A DNA stretch of 64,000 nucleotides from Micrasema longulum (taxonomy: Eukaryota; Arthropoda; Insecta; Trichoptera; Brachycentridae): NCBI GenBank assembly GCA_022494885.1, contig JAGVSM010004293.1, forward strand, positions 62,001-126,000. The letters run 5' to 3'. Both the position numbers and the translations under genes were made by a program. The notes beneath the pieces were generated by a model. The model did not search any database and was not told the DNA's origin. It saw only the letters and a list, made by a program, of their open reading frames with translations. Below, in pieces: positions 21,790 to 33,961 of the stretch (position 1 is the stretch's first letter; every line of letters begins with the position of its first letter).

Positions 21790-22615
21790 GCTTCTTACTG
21801 TTGTTATTGACTTGCCTAAAGCCATACCTCCCCATCACCAATAGGCTAAATTATGGGTCTTTTTCAACTCTTGCATTAAAATTGCCCATAACTATCACGT
21901 AGTCTCTTCTTGGTAGATAATCGCGTGGATAGAGTCATAGAAAGTATCTTTTAATAGGGCATCAGCAGTTTTTGTGGAGACATAGCACTGAATGATAATG
22001 ATCAAACTGTCAGGAGTTCTGTAGGTGGCACAGATATACATAGGTTCTTATTTAGCATTTAGGCAAGGCATTTAGCCGCTCTCTCTGAAAGCAAATTTGT
22101 CACATCTTGATGGTGATATTGCTGCTTACCGAAGTGTATACAAGTGTGTTTTACCAATAATCTCTTTTCACATTCTTTACAACGCACCTTGCCCATACTA
22201 ATTTATTTTCGTCCATGATACGAGTTGCGTGGATATCTTTTCTACGGACCTGCATTGCGCGCACGTTATATGTACCAATGCGCAGGGAAGAATTATTGGA
22301 TAGGATTAGTAATAATGATAGGAGGAGAGGGTAAGATATAAAGGATACCAGTATCCGAGGTATTTAGAGGAGGTTTAGAAACCATAGAGTTTTGAGGAGG
22401 TAAAGTGATTAACCCTACACTCCCGAGCAAATGCCTTATAATCGCTGAGATTGGCCCAACATACCTACTCAGGCACTGGCCACCTTTCGATCTTCTTTTG
22501 TCTGATTTCTCAACTCAGACCTGCCTGGCATGGAAGGCCTTTTTGGTAGTTACGTCTGCCACTTAGCATTCAATTACTCAAGCCTGCTCACCACAACAAG
22601 GTAAAAATCCAAAGA
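21790..22615 (-). pseudogene. RTE-like element, 5' UTR and endonuclease fragment
   Basis: Minus-strand reading after about 22320 gives GTYNVRAMQVRRKDI and MDENKLVWARC. Further on it reads VYLCHLQNS, a stop, FDHYHSVLC, then RDYLPRRDYVIVMGNFNARV. The NVR and (G)DFNA-type blocks are characteristic of the apurinic-like endonuclease at the N-terminus of RTE-type pol. The catalytic GDFN has become GNFN, and there are several stops. The GC-richer leader at 22390-22615 includes 'catggaaggcctttttggta'. The RT half is absent. Confidence 0.65.
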
Positions 22616-23029
22616 AAGAAACTATTCATAAACTTAAGTGTTATAGTGGTGCAGATACTTCAATTACTAACATAAAGACAGAACACATTAGCCTTTTAAA
22701 CTTTTTTTTTTTAAATATCGAAGGTTTTGATAGTTTTCTGCAAATAATAAAACACGTATTTATTAGTTTTTCAAATTTTCATAATAAAATTAAAACACAG
22801 TAGAAAATTATAGATTCATATTTGTGTCACATTGTGTTACAACGCCTCAAAGTATTTTTAATTGTCAATAAAACGTAAAGAATTTTTCAACAATTGTTTT
22901 GCCTATTTTAACAAAGAAGTGCATTTTTTTTTAAATATTTGAAATACGCGTCCCTATTAGTTTAACGGCGAATGAATCTTAAATGCATTCTATAGCAACC
23001 AACATTATCATTTAATCATTTGTTTATGA
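22616..23029. other. AT-rich stretch
   Basis: Nothing is recognised. Confidence 0.4.
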
Positions 23030-23530
23030 GAAAATGTATTTTATCATCACACAGCCATATCTGTCCACTGCTAAACATAAGTCTCCCCCATACTCCTGCA
23101 TACTTCTTTGTCTTTCGCTTTCTGTATCCAGTCATCAGCAATTCTCTTATATCTTCTGACCATCAGGTAGGGGATCAGCTTCTACTTCTTTTGTCTTCAC
23201 GAGGTCTTCACTTGACTACCCATTTAGTTTATCTGTGGACATTAAATCTGGCAACATGTCCCACAAATTACAATTTAAACTTAGCCAATCTTTTGACACC
23301 GTTCGTTACTCCCGACATTTTGCGTATTTCGGTGTTTCTTATCAGGTCAGAGAGTTTTATTTGTAGTATGGCTCTTTTTCTCTTTCTCGGTTTTCCGTGG
23401 TTTATCCGGAGCTTCTTCATAGTTCATTTGGTGAGTGTAAGTGTTTCTGCTCCATAACATGTACTTCAATTGTCTTTGAATGGTATGTACCTGTGGTTTC
23501 ACGTCGATTTTCAATAAGCTTTGTTGTTTA
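23030..23530 (-). pseudogene. RTE-like pol, C-terminal fragment
   Basis: Minus-strand reading from about 23455 gives YGAETLTLTK, a stop, TMKKLRI, LSDLIRNTEIRKMSGVTN, GHVARF, and after stops ADDWIQKAKDKEVCRSM with YV and QQW-like ending. These are the post-RT landmarks of RTE-clade proteins (YG.E.W/L, RN..I, GHV.R, QW). The plus-strand open frame at 23020-23457 is its antisense shadow. The YADD core is missing. Confidence 0.7.
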
Positions 23531-23909
23531 TTTTGAATTTTGCATGCGCTGAAATATTTTGTAAGAGAACTATTACATGGCGCTATAAAAGGTTAACAAA
23601 CAAATATGTATTTTCAATGTACATTTATTTCATTTTACTTTTTGAATTAAAAGCGGTACTTTTTATGCGTGTCTTTTTCAAACGATATTCTTTTTAAGAT
23701 TTAATGCCGCCCATACGCTTTGTGGCAAGACGTGGTGTATTTTTGCTCCTGTTTATTTTCAAGTTCTTTTATAATAGGAAACAAGGATATCTAGAATCCC
23801 AACCACTCATACATTATGTAGCTGCAAGGGATGTACAGCGCCCTTGAGGTGATTTCCACAAAAATGGGGCTATTTAATTTATCCAGAATAATAATAATAA
23901 TTCGGTTAG

Positions 23910-24110
23910 TTGGTAGACTGCATTGCGCAAGCGCCTTTCTCGGTGATGTCTCTATCAATCTAAATAATAATTCCGCAAGCCGCGCGGCAATTCATTAATT
24001 AACCCCCAAAGTTGGGTGGATCCCCGCGGAACGATGCGGCTCGGAACTTTAGTGCTACGGTTGCCTTGTACACACTTAACGGCACACTTGATAAACATGT
24101 GTACATAAAA
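23910..24110. other. GC-richer unique island
   Basis: It includes 'ttccgcaagccgcgcggcaa', 'gttgggtggatccccgcgga' and 'cgatgcggctcggaac' in an AT-rich setting. It is not repeated in the window and has no open frame of note. It is a candidate conserved non-coding element by composition only. Confidence 0.3.
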
Positions 24111-24384
24111 CCCAGACAGGATATGACTTCACTTTTTTAAAACAAATTATTTAAAGAGATTATAAAGATACAGTTTGTCACAATTAATGTTTGTGTTTCT
24201 GGTTCGTTTACAAAAACGTTCAGGTAATCGTTTTGAAATAGAACATTACTATGTAACATGAGGTTACAAGCTCTTGAGTTTGGCACATATTTTTTACTAT
24301 CGAAGCGAACTTTAAAAGTCATGGAAATTGCATGTTTGAACACACTGTACCACACGTATATTTTATACCTACCTTTTTGTATAA

Positions 24385-24500
24385 ATCAAAGAAATTTCTT
24401 CCTACCTACCCAAACCGTAAAATTTGAGAAAATCAGTGGTATATGAACATATTGTAGGTATATTTTAATAAATTTTCATTAGAAAACAAAATTGTATAAA
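24385..24500 (-). mobile_element. CR1-like element C, 3'-end scrap
   Basis: 'tttcttcctacctacccaaa' followed by 'ccgtaaaatttgagaaaatc' and 'gaacatattg' matches the family C 3' end. Confidence 0.6.
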
Positions 24501-25884
24501 TATTAATAAATTTTTGTTTTAAATTGACTAAATATCTTCTAGTACTAGCTACCAGAGGCAAGCCGTGAGTTTATAGATTGGTAAGCTACGAAAATTCTGA
24601 TAAAATGTTCATAGCGGTAGTATGGCACATAAAAAAACAGGTCTTTTTTATATTTGATAAACAATCCATAACAAATGGCACTAGTGGCCAAAAGTTTCTG
24701 TGAAAATATTTTCTAATGTAAAACATACATTTCGTTCAAAAAATGCATTTAAAATAAACATTATTGCAAAAAACTGGAATCCGTCAGAACTCAAACCCCG
24801 CCCTAGTTAATAAAAAACAACGATTCATTCGCACGGCTATTTCATGTACTAACCCAATCGTCGAAAAAGTCATTTATCAAAATGTATTATTCATAAGCGT
24901 ACCGATGCATCTTTGTTTACGTCTGACTATTATAACTTGTCTTGAAATAAAACACTATTTCTTAGTAAATAAGATAAAAACTAAATTATTTCAAAGTTTT
25001 CATTACCGAGTACGATAGTTTACTAAACAAAACAGAAATTACGTTTTTAGAATCATTGTTTCGTCGATTTTAATATAACACTTTTATATTCACGAAATGA
25101 CATAAGTTATACATTTTTTAAATTCTTTATATATATTTATTTTTATACTTTACACTAGTAACGTTTTTATCATAACTCAAACATAATTTTTAAAGTTTGA
25201 ATGGATACTAAAGAATAACATGTAATTCAGCTGTCAGTGTCCACACGAAGACATTTTATCAATCATATATATTGTTTGGCGAATCTTTGTTTTTTTAAAA
25301 CCCATTAAAGGATTTACACTAATATGCAATTTGTGGATTAAAATATCAATTCGTTATATCATTTATTTTACAACAAATTTACTTTCTAACCACCGAAACT
25401 CATAAAATATTATTGTAACTTCCGTGCTGAGACATACATTATAAGATATTCTTTATCTCTTTTTCACACATAACGAGTGCGCATAACGCTACCTCCCTTG
25501 GACGGTGTTAAGTCAAAAAATTGTATTTTTAAAGAATAATAGCCTTTATGAAGAAGTGTTGAAAGACTAAATTGCTTTAAGGAAAGCTGTAAGATTTTTC
25601 TTTAATCGCGTGTAAGTGTAATTTTTTGAACGTGATTCTAAAATTCGGGGTTTAGAGACGTAATTAAATTCATGTTTTTTCTTCAGCAGAGTAATCTCGT
25701 GTAATCAAGTAGTAATAATTTTGGCCGATAGAGGCGCAACTTGCTCGCTGTATGGAATAATGGAATATAATGTAAATTTACCAACCCAAGAAATGCAACG
25801 TCTATTTTATTTTTGAATTTGTTTTTTGTAACAATAATGTAACACAAAACATTACTTTCGATGTCAAAAAAAATCGATTATTAG
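24501..25884. other. AT-rich intergenic stretch
   Basis: Small open frames only (e.g. 24764-25018), with no recognisable product. I see no repeats. Confidence 0.45.
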
Positions 25885-26010
25885 GAGAATCCGCCACCGC
25901 TAGCTACTACTTTTAAAGAGGAGGCAAAAAGTAAGAGCGATGAATGGGTATTAAATGATTCTTTCATTAATAGAACAAAGAGATAGCCCATGCATTTAGT
26001 TTCAGTTTTA
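25885..26010 (-). pseudogene. CR1-like element C, internal fragment
   Basis: 'gctactacttttaaagagga', 'agagcgatgaatgggtatta' and 'aacaaagagatagccc' are collinear with 16283-16380 of the longest copy. Confidence 0.6.
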
Positions 26011-26869
26011 ATCGGGTTTAAGTTTTTCATAAATATAAATATACTCGTACCTAGTAGAAGAACACGATTTTGTTTGTTGGGGTATTGATCTTTTATCGAT
26101 AAATGCTTTTTTCATTGATCATCGTGGTATTTTTCATAAATATCGATTCAGTTCTTCATACTTTGGTACCATTTTCATTTCGCTATTCATTTCTCCAAGC
26201 AGAGAAAATTTGTTTTCGATTCCTTGAATTTGACATTTTAAAAATAGAACTATTATTTGATTATTTTAGTCTGGTACTTATTTATCCTTTTGGTGAATAA
26301 AGTAAGTACCTAGTACCTACGTTGTCGCTTGTGATTTCCATATCGTTCTTAGTTAATTTGAATTTCGATTTATTAATTATTTAATTCATTTTCTTAATAA
26401 CTTACTTACTTAAAATTGTATTAATTATTAATACATTTCGTATGGCGCAAATACGTTTTGAAATCATTCAAACTTATTTAAATAAAGCTCCGATGGGTCT
26501 CCAGATGATATAAACATTTTTTTGGTTTTCTTAGTGATATCGAAAATATTAATTACGAACGATTTTCATTTACAGTCCGCCTTTTCGTTAACAGTGCTAT
26601 CATATGATTTTATGTTAATGATCTTCGACAAGCCATATTAATTGGCTTGGTGAGTCCTGTAAAAAAATAAATGAATTAAAAAATGATTTAAAAATAACTA
26701 AAATCTATCATTGTATGTAAATAATAAATAAATAAATAAATTAAATACATAAATAAAATTATTTGTTTGAGTTTGCTTAAAATTCGTTCTGTTTTTGATT
26801 TTAATAAAAGAAGAGAAATAAAAACCCTTCATCGTTATCAATTTACTGCATTTGTATTAACATTGTTAA
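26011..26869. other. AT-rich stretch
   Basis: An AATA/AAATA run at 26727-26760 is the only pattern seen. Confidence 0.4.
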
Positions 26870-27180
26870 ACAAATAAGAAATTCCAAGCGGTCACCGTGG
26901 TTCCCTTATCACCTCGAGCATCCAAACCTTGTCAAATGTGTCACGAGAACAAACTAACAAGAAGATTACTTTATAAGATAATACTGGCGCAGGATTTGAG
27001 ATAAAGAGCCTTCACGATCCTCGGACAGGGTAATCCAGAGGCAGAACAAATACCCTCACGGATTTGATTAAAATTCTGAACCACACTCAGCCGAGATCCG
27101 GCAAAGTTAATTCGGTTCAAGAGCTTTATTGTCGATTGTTCTCGGGTCGATCATAAACCACTATTTGGAATAATTATACA
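26870..27180. other. GC-richer unique island, candidate non-coding element
   Basis: It includes 'gcggtcaccgtggttccctt', 'acctcgagcatccaaacctt', 'agccgagatccggcaaagtt' and 'ttgttctcgggtcgatcata'. It has no long open frame and no second copy. Composition is the only evidence. Confidence 0.3.
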
Positions 27181-27329
27181 TCATCTCATTTATTTTCTGT
27201 GGATGGCCAGTAAATATTAAGACGATTAAATACGTGAAGAAGATTATCAATTATTGTGAAATCGCAGAATCATGACTTGATTATATTTATTCATCGCCCA
27301 TACGCTAGTTTTTACATTGACAACTATAA

Positions 27330-27610
27330 CCACACATATACTGATATTATCAACAGCATTCTCTTTCCGCAGCTAATGGTGCATGGGGTGCTGCACTCGT
27401 ATACCAACCGCAGTGTATCTCGATCATTTTTTGGTACATGAAGTTCAGATGATCGGGTTCATGCTTCCAGTGCGGAGACTATGAAGTATTCCAATGTCAT
27501 AATACTTTTTTTAATATATTAAATATTTCATGTCAACCATATCAGGATCGAACCCAAGCCTCTTGTGTGGCAACTAAACGCGCCGTCTATTAGGTAAATA
27601 GTCGGATCGA
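27330..27610 (-). mobile_element. SINE family S, near full-length reverse copy
   Basis: It starts at 'tctctttccgcagctaatgg', continues through 'ttccagtgcggagactatga' and 'aatatttcatgtcaaccata', then 'tcaggatcgaacccaag' (a good reversed box B, GGTTCGATCC) and a tRNA-like head up to about 27605. Confidence 0.65.
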
Positions 27611-28084
27611 GACTTTTGAAAAAATAAATATATTTCAATTGTTTTTTCGTATATGTACATAATATTACACATTGTGTTTTCGGCAAGTAAAATAACTTTT
27701 GACTGTTTTAGAACAGGGTTACTTATTCATGTAAGACAGTCAAAGTAACTGTAAATAAATGTTATAATTTTTGTGCATATACTTTCCAATATGTTCTATC
27801 CCAACTAAACACAGGGCTCTTGGCCTCATAGAGTTTGAGATACCTACGTTTTTTTGTAGTATATACCGATGTATTTGTTTGAATAAATAAAAATAAATAA
27901 ATTTAAAAAAAACATAAATTAATAAATAATTTGATGATTACCAATCAATGATTTCAATGATGTTAAATTAATTCATCTATAAACAAACACCATTAGTTTA
28001 TGTATGCAATTATTATTTTTACCAATTTTGATAAGTACACTTATCTCTATTGTTGATTTATGAAACTAGGTCATCGATATAGAT

Positions 28085-28480
28085 AAAAATGTTGGCTGTC
28101 AGTTTATCTACTTATAAAATGACGCAATATAAAGTTCCGGCCGCTTTTAGCATCGAAACTCCCGATATAAATCGCCACATCCTTAAATCCTTGCGAAACT
28201 TTGTGTTTTTCACCCAGCGTAGGCAAATTCTTCGGGCAGCCTTGCTCCGAGCGGCCTCTTAGATTGATGGACTCTTTTGCAGATGTTTGTTTGCTGTGCG
28301 AAAAAACAGATGGTGCTTTGTATCGGTGGCTGTTTATCACTGACGGAAAGGTCCGAGAAAACCCGAATACCGGAAGCGAATCCATTGTGCGGGTTCGGCA
28401 AGTAGTTTGTATAGAAATTTGTTTTGAAGCTAAAAATAACAACGTGAATTTATTTATGGAAAATTTCTTCTAAGAGGTAT
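28085..28480. other. GC-richer island with overlapping open frames on both strands
   Basis: Open frames run on plus (28201-28473) and minus (28104-28442). Neither product resembles a known domain. Minus-strand and plus-strand openness together suggest stop-poor composition rather than coding. It is not repeated in the window. A conserved non-coding element or a lone exon cannot be separated from sequence alone. Confidence 0.3.
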
Positions 28481-29339
28481 CGAAGGCTCGATCGATCTGA
28501 GACGTTGAATTAAAATTCTCAGTTTGATATTAATTTACGAAATCAAGTAATTGGACCGTTATTCCTACCATTAAAATGTGAATTGTATTTTGTTTGTTCA
28601 TTTATTCACTAGATTTGTATTGACTAACTTAATCTCCGTTTCTAAAATTTTCGTACAGATTTGATAAAATTTTATTTATGAGTTTTATTTTCTTTTTAAT
28701 TTGTGAGAGAAATAAAGGAAAGTTTAATCAAAAGTGTTTTTTCTCAAGACTGCCAACTTCCAGTACCAATAAAACGATATAAGTATATTATTATTACATT
28801 TAGCATTTAATGTAATGTAATTAAGGTACATTTATTACAGTTTTTATTCATAATGATTCTAAGACTAATAAAATAGATTTATAATCTTTCTTAAAAACAC
28901 ATTAATTACATATTTTATTAAATAACAAAAAAGACCCATACAAAACTACATAAAATACAATATTTTTAATATAATTTATTAATTAAAATGCGGTTCCACC
29001 CAGAAATGTCGGAAGAAAAACTACTTTTTTTTCGATCATATGTATAAAGTATTTCGTTCCCCTTTAACTCTCAAGAGAAGTATATGTATTATTATGTACC
29101 TATCTATTATTACTCATAAATTAATTTATTTCCTAATCGAAAACCTCACCGCATGACACTGACGTAACTTTTTATTTTAATCTCTTTTTTTAATTTGACT
29201 CAGTTTCATTCCATTTCAAAAAATTTTTTTTTTAAAATAATTATAAAATTAAGCTTCTATTTCATATATATACTTATATACTAATTAATAGTGTGATTTT
29301 TTAAATATATTATTTCTCTATGTGCCCAAAAGGATCGTT
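28481..29339. other. AT-rich stretch
   Basis: No feature is recognised. Confidence 0.45.
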
Positions 29340-29354
29340 ATTACTACTAATACT

Positions 29355-29570
29355 CTACTACCATCACGCCATTTCCCGTGAGGGTAGGCAGAGAGGATGG
29401 ACCGCGAGACAAGTCTGTCGTGACATACATTTCTTGCTTCTTCAACATTCATATATGCGCTTCAGTTGTGTCTGGTTTTGACATGACCAGATTAAAAATT
29501 TTGTTTATGTGATCATGCTACGTCTTCCTTGGTCATTCTCGCCTACGTTACCGTTCATTCTCACTATATA
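29355..29570 (-). pseudogene. RTE-like element, 3'-end fragment
   Basis: 'catcacgccatttcccgtga' plus 'gggtaggcagagaggatgga' and 'acatgaccag' are collinear with 61560-61760, where they lead into a recognisable RTE-like RT. It is a truncated second copy of that family. Confidence 0.65.
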
Positions 29571-29827
29571 TTAGGGTGTCCAAGACTATAAGGGCAATTT
29601 TTTTTTTTACAAATTGAGACACGCATACCCTCTTATTTTGTTCCATTTGACCTTAATAACTGAAATAATAAATATTATTGAAATCGGATAGCGATAACCC
29701 GTGCCGACTTGATGTCAAACTTTGAATATTTTGTAAATAAAACAATGGTACTTTGATTATTGTATCATATTTATTATGTTTTATACATATTTATTATTTA
29801 AAGGACATTATATTTTAAATTTTCTTT

Positions 29828-30053
29828 TTAAGGTTTGTTTTTACAGTCAGGATATACTTTTCTGTGTTCTTGTACGCAACGTAATACATATTGTTTTTGT
29901 TCCTCGTCCACTGTGATTAAGCCATGAAAGTCTTGCATCAACTTAACAGCTCTTTCAGCCGTATCATTAACTGCTCTCAGTGACTGTACCTTCATTTTAG
30001 CGTGTTGAAACGAAGCATTAGCCGGCCACGAAGTAGGACACTTCATAAGAAAA
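29828..30053 (-). CDS. Possible terminal exon of an unidentified gene
   Basis: The minus-strand frame encodes about 75 residues (FLMKCPTSWPANASF, then HAKMKVQSLRAVNDTAERAV, DFHGL, DEEQKQYVLRCVQEHRKVYP) ending at TAA (29828-29830). At its 5' edge a pyrimidine-leaning stretch ends in CCCGCAG, a credible splice acceptor, so the exon would start at 30053. AATAAA-type signals follow within 60 bases of the stop. The 'VNDxAERxVKL ... DEEQKQ' pattern resembles, from memory, the C-terminus of an uncharacterised protein family that is multi-copy in many arthropod genomes; I do not know its function. It could be a real last exon or a copy from a repetitive gene family. Confidence 0.45.
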
Positions 30054-30067
30054 CTGCGGGAATACAC

Positions 30068-31009
30068 AAAAATGGGTACAGATGAACAAGACTTTTATTT
30101 CGGGAGCTAAACAAACAAGGCTGGAGCTGGAAAGATGGTAAGAGCCTATTTGTTTTATTATTGTTTTTCTCTGTGGGTAACTCTACATATTAAACAATAT
30201 GCATCAAATGCCCTGGAACCCACAAACAGAAGAACACCGAATATTACCAGTAATCTTCAGGTTTTTTTTTTAATGTACCATATTCTTTACGTGATCCAAT
30301 TTTTTTTTTTAATATCGACGGTTAAAGTGCAATATGTTGCAATCCACAAAAAACACAACAATTACTTAAGTATGCAAAAGTGCTAAAAAATATTTTTTTC
30401 GTATACTAGCAACTTGTCGTAGCCAATTTTTTTTTTTTAAATTTGACATAATACATAGGTATGTTAAACTTATTATATACAATATGTCTCAACATTTATA
30501 GTGGTAAATACTTTTTTTTTCATTAATTTCCAAAACAATTGTAACCAATGATGATTACAAGAAATAAATCAGGATCATATACTAATTAAAGGGAGAGAGA
30601 TTTTTTGAGACGTGTTTACGTTTTCCTGTATATTGCTCTACAACCGTCGATATTTTACTTATTAAATTTATTTTAATAATTTAAACGGTCAATCCGCATT
30701 TTACAAAAATTTATAATACCTACATATTTGGCTTATTTTATGTATATAAACTGCATTTTAACTTCGCTGCTTTACAAACTGGATACGTTGAATAGCATTT
30801 ATGATATCAAAATTATATCATTCGCAATAATCATTTAATACAATGATGATTCTACAAAATAACCCTTCCAATGTAAAAAGGGGTTGAACTGAATGTTGAC
30901 ATCAAATCATACTTGGTAAGAGTTATGACACGTTTCCAATATTCGTGATCTCCTTAGTAGATGAAGTAATATCAGTAGAGTAATTGAAGCCATCAGCCCT
31001 TCTGTTCCG
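30068..31009. other. AT-rich stretch with T-runs
   Basis: Several T10-T12 runs (30258, 30300, 30428). No coding or repeat evidence. Confidence 0.4.
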
Positions 31010-31130
31010 AAGGTAGGCGCATAAAATGTAAATTGCTCCGGGAACACCCTTTAGACAGGTGTTACTCGCCATCGGCCGGGGCTGGTTTCATTTCGCGGGG
31101 AACACCCTTAGGTGAAATACAGAGTCTAGT
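31010..31130. promoter_or_regulatory. GC-richer island with a duplicated GGGAACACCCTT motif
   Basis: GGGAACACCCTT occurs twice about 60 bases apart, each followed within a few bases by AGGTG (CAGGTG/TAGGTG), inside a GC-richer unique island ('catcggccggggctggtttc'). CAGGTG is an established Snail/E-box-type site. A regulatory role is inference. Confidence 0.3.
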
Positions 31131-31544
31131 TTTACAACGCATGCTTTACTATTTTAATTCGTATTTACTCATATATTATTTTTATAACGAATTTTGTTTA
31201 CTTTACTCGAATACAAAAAAAAACTACTTTAAAATAGCTTATTTTTATACGTCTATTATCAACTGAATAATATAATTAAATAATGCATTTCATTATTTTT
31301 CATGCAAATCCAGGTAGGTTCAGGTTCAGGTATTTTGTTGTTATTTTTAAATAATTAAAAAATACGAAATAAACGGTTTTCCCGTAGTTTGCAACGTCGG
31401 ACAAATTGTCTACAATGGTGTAAAACACACATATTGAGTTACCTGAAAATAATACGTTTTACAAATACCATATTGTGTCAAAAACAGTTTATAATCTGAA
31501 AAACTAAAATATAATATTTCTCATTTATTAGAATTTCTTCTTAC

Positions 31545-31760
31545 TCTGAATGGAAAAATCAAAGAGATATTGATGTTCAAGCATGTGCAGAATGATTAAA
31601 TGTTATACATAATGTAACGTAAAATGGCAACTGAAATCCACCAATGACGCAATGTGATGTCATCACAAGTCTAGTAAATGCCTAGACTTCCATACAACTT
31701 TCTCAAAAATTCTCTGTATCTGTAGAAATGTTTGATCCTTTGTTCAACCATACTTGACTT
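31545..31760 (+). repeat. Fold-back repeat family H, right-arm copy
   Basis: 'gatgttcaagcatgtgcaga', 'taatgtaacgtaaaatggca', 'aaatgcctagacttccatac' match the right arm of the element at 11150-11320. Confidence 0.6.
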
Positions 31761-31889
31761 TTTGTATTGCATTGACATATAAAATTAAAAATTAATTTAA
31801 AGGTTTCAAAAATAGGTATAAACTATTTATTTATTTTTTCTTTAGAGTCAAACCTGTCCCATACACGTTGTAAATTACTTTTTTTTAAT

Positions 31890-32115
31890 TTACGCACCGA
31901 CTCATACGCCCCCTCACACATTCATCGATACACATTCATCTACACATACTTGAATACAAACGTCGCACACATACAATTTTATAAATTCTTTTCTTATATA
32001 TTATGTATTATTAGATTAACAGTGATGGTTTTAAATTAGCTCTAGTACTGTTATTATATTTCTGTTTATTTTTTATGTAAATACCTGTAAAAATCCCAAA
32101 TAAATAATGCAATGT
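31890..32115 (+). mobile_element. Non-LTR 3' UTR, family G
   Basis: Reverse complement of the 14690-15020 block: CACACATTC-rich start, 'aatacaaacgtcgcacacat', 'ttcttttcttatatattatg', and an end at CTGTAAAAATCCCAAATAAA. It is the best preserved partner of that copy. Confidence 0.6.
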
Positions 32116-32814
32116 TGATTAAAATTAAAAATACGTACATATTCTATGTATGTTATTTATTGACAATTCTCAACGGAATTCCATCAAGAATTTTTATTTT
32201 GCCTTATTCATTTATAAACTGAATCATCGGTATACATTCGACTATTTGATGCCCGTTAGGGGTGGATACGAGTGTTTTTTTTTTTTTTAGAAAAATAAAT
32301 ATTTATGTTCTTGTAATTTACCAATGTTATTCTCAGCGAGTTGTAAATAAATATGATGATATTTGTTGTGTGTGTTTGATTTTTTAACTCAAGCAATAAA
32401 TCGGTAAAATATGAGTTATGGTGACAAAACTGGTCTCCGGTTTATGATTGTGAAGGAAAATTCTAGTTTGATTCCGTATTTATGTGATTGGAAATGTTGC
32501 TTTCCGAGTACAATGGCTCAGTTAACATTTATGAATAATTGGAATTGGCGGACCAAAACGAAGGAATGACGTTCGAGAACAGTTGCTAATAATACTCACG
32601 CTAATCCTGACTTTACTTTAATTGCTACACTACAAAATTCGATTTCAGAATCTAATCTTATTTGAAGTAAACAATGTTTTTTAATACATGACATACACAT
32701 TTAAAATTCCAAAACCTCGATTTTTAATAGTGGTTAAAATCAAATAATGCTATTTTTTAAATAAATTTTGTACTTGAAGCACTAATTTTGTGGTTTTTTA
32801 TTAAAAAAATAAAA

Positions 32815-33915
32815 ACCATAGATGATGTTCTTTGTTTATTTACAGGGTCGGACCAAGAACTTCGAACATTTATTAATTTCCTGAATTCATTACGTAAAGA
32901 AATAAAATTTACTTTAGAAATAGAAAAAGATAAACAAATAAAACTTTTTTGACTTGTCTTTAAAAATAAAAAATATAATTTGGATATCTACCTTAAACCA
33001 ACATATAATGACAAAACTGCTCATAATTCTTCAATCATCAAATTGTCCATACACATTCCGCATTCCATTAAATTATACATAGGTTAATTAACGTTCCACT
33101 AGATGATACTTATAAAAAAAAGAACTTAATAGAATAAAACAGATTGCTAAGAATAATGGAAATAATGAAAATTATATTGATAAAATATTTAACGAAAAAC
33201 AAAAACGCAAACTTATAAATATATATTCTACTCCCACAGTAAATAAAGCAAACCCACCTAAACAAAGGAGGCGGATCCTTTTTATAAATGACATTTTTTG
33301 CAAAAAATTATGTTATTTCTTACCATCAAACATCAAACCCGCATTATACACAACTAATAATATAGGAACATCGTTAAAAAATCCCAAAGACAAAGTCCAT
33401 GAATATAATAAATCTGGCATATATCAATTAAATTGTAATGATTGCGATTCAATATACATTGGAAAAACTAAAAGAAACTTTAATATTACAGTAAAATGAC
33501 ACTTAATGTGCTTTTAAAATAATTATTATTCTGAATTTGCAAACCATCTGATAGACAATAATTATAACTTCAATAAAAACACTCGATTAAAAGTACTAAT
33601 TGTTGAAAATAAAATATTAAAATTAGACAACTTAGAAATTAAAAAAGCGGTTCGTAATAAGAAAAAAATATTTAGTAACCAAATCAATAAGATTTCTTTT
33701 AGTCTACTACTGTCTTGTTTTGAAAATATTTATATAAAATTACCACCCTTTTAGGGAAAAAAAAGACTTAATTTATTGGCTCCGCGTGTAGTATTTAGAA
33801 AACATGGAAAAATCAAAATAAGAAAGAAGTCATTGGTTACGTAAACCTTGACGAAGAAACTTGTTTGCTTTGAAACCGGTCGGTAGAAAAAAAAATAGTG
33901 GTTAAGTTGTTTTTT
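32815..33915 (+). pseudogene. Penelope-like retroelement: RT C-terminus and GIY-YIG endonuclease remnant
   Basis: The frame starts DDVLCLFTGSDQELRTF (the RT 'YVDD' box region) with INFLNSLRKEIKFTLE after it, then YNLDIYLKPTYNDKT, IYSTPTVNK and RRRILFINDIF. It then reads NKSGIYQLNCNDCDSIYIGK, the GIY-YIG nuclease motif with the C..C linker typical of Penelope-like elements. Frameshifts and stops (e.g. at the end of the first frame near 32950 and after 33495) show it is inactive. It joins a 3' terminus with a hammerhead-like motif at 33845-33884 and 'agtggttaagttg'. The N-terminal half of RT is missing. Confidence 0.85.
33845..33884 (+). ncRNA. Hammerhead-ribozyme-like motif, locus 4, attached to the Penelope remnant
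   Basis: Stem I ACC (33845-33847) pairs with GGT (33882-33884). The core TTGACGA differs from CUGANGA at the first base only. Stem II is weak. GAA, palindromic stem III ACCGGT and C at the cleavage position are present. It follows the GIY-YIG remnant by about 110 bases after its last recognisable residues. Confidence 0.55.
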
Positions 33916-33961
33916 TTGTTTTGTTTTTCAATGCTATTTTTATTACTAGGCGCATTGGCTT

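Noticed and set aside
23020..23457. 145-codon plus-strand open frame
   Set aside because: It is antisense to a recognisable RTE-like C-terminal fragment; the minus strand carries the conserved landmarks.
28104..28473. Overlapping open frames on both strands as a gene
   Set aside because: Neither has a recognisable domain, start context or splice signals I can defend; kept only as a composition island.
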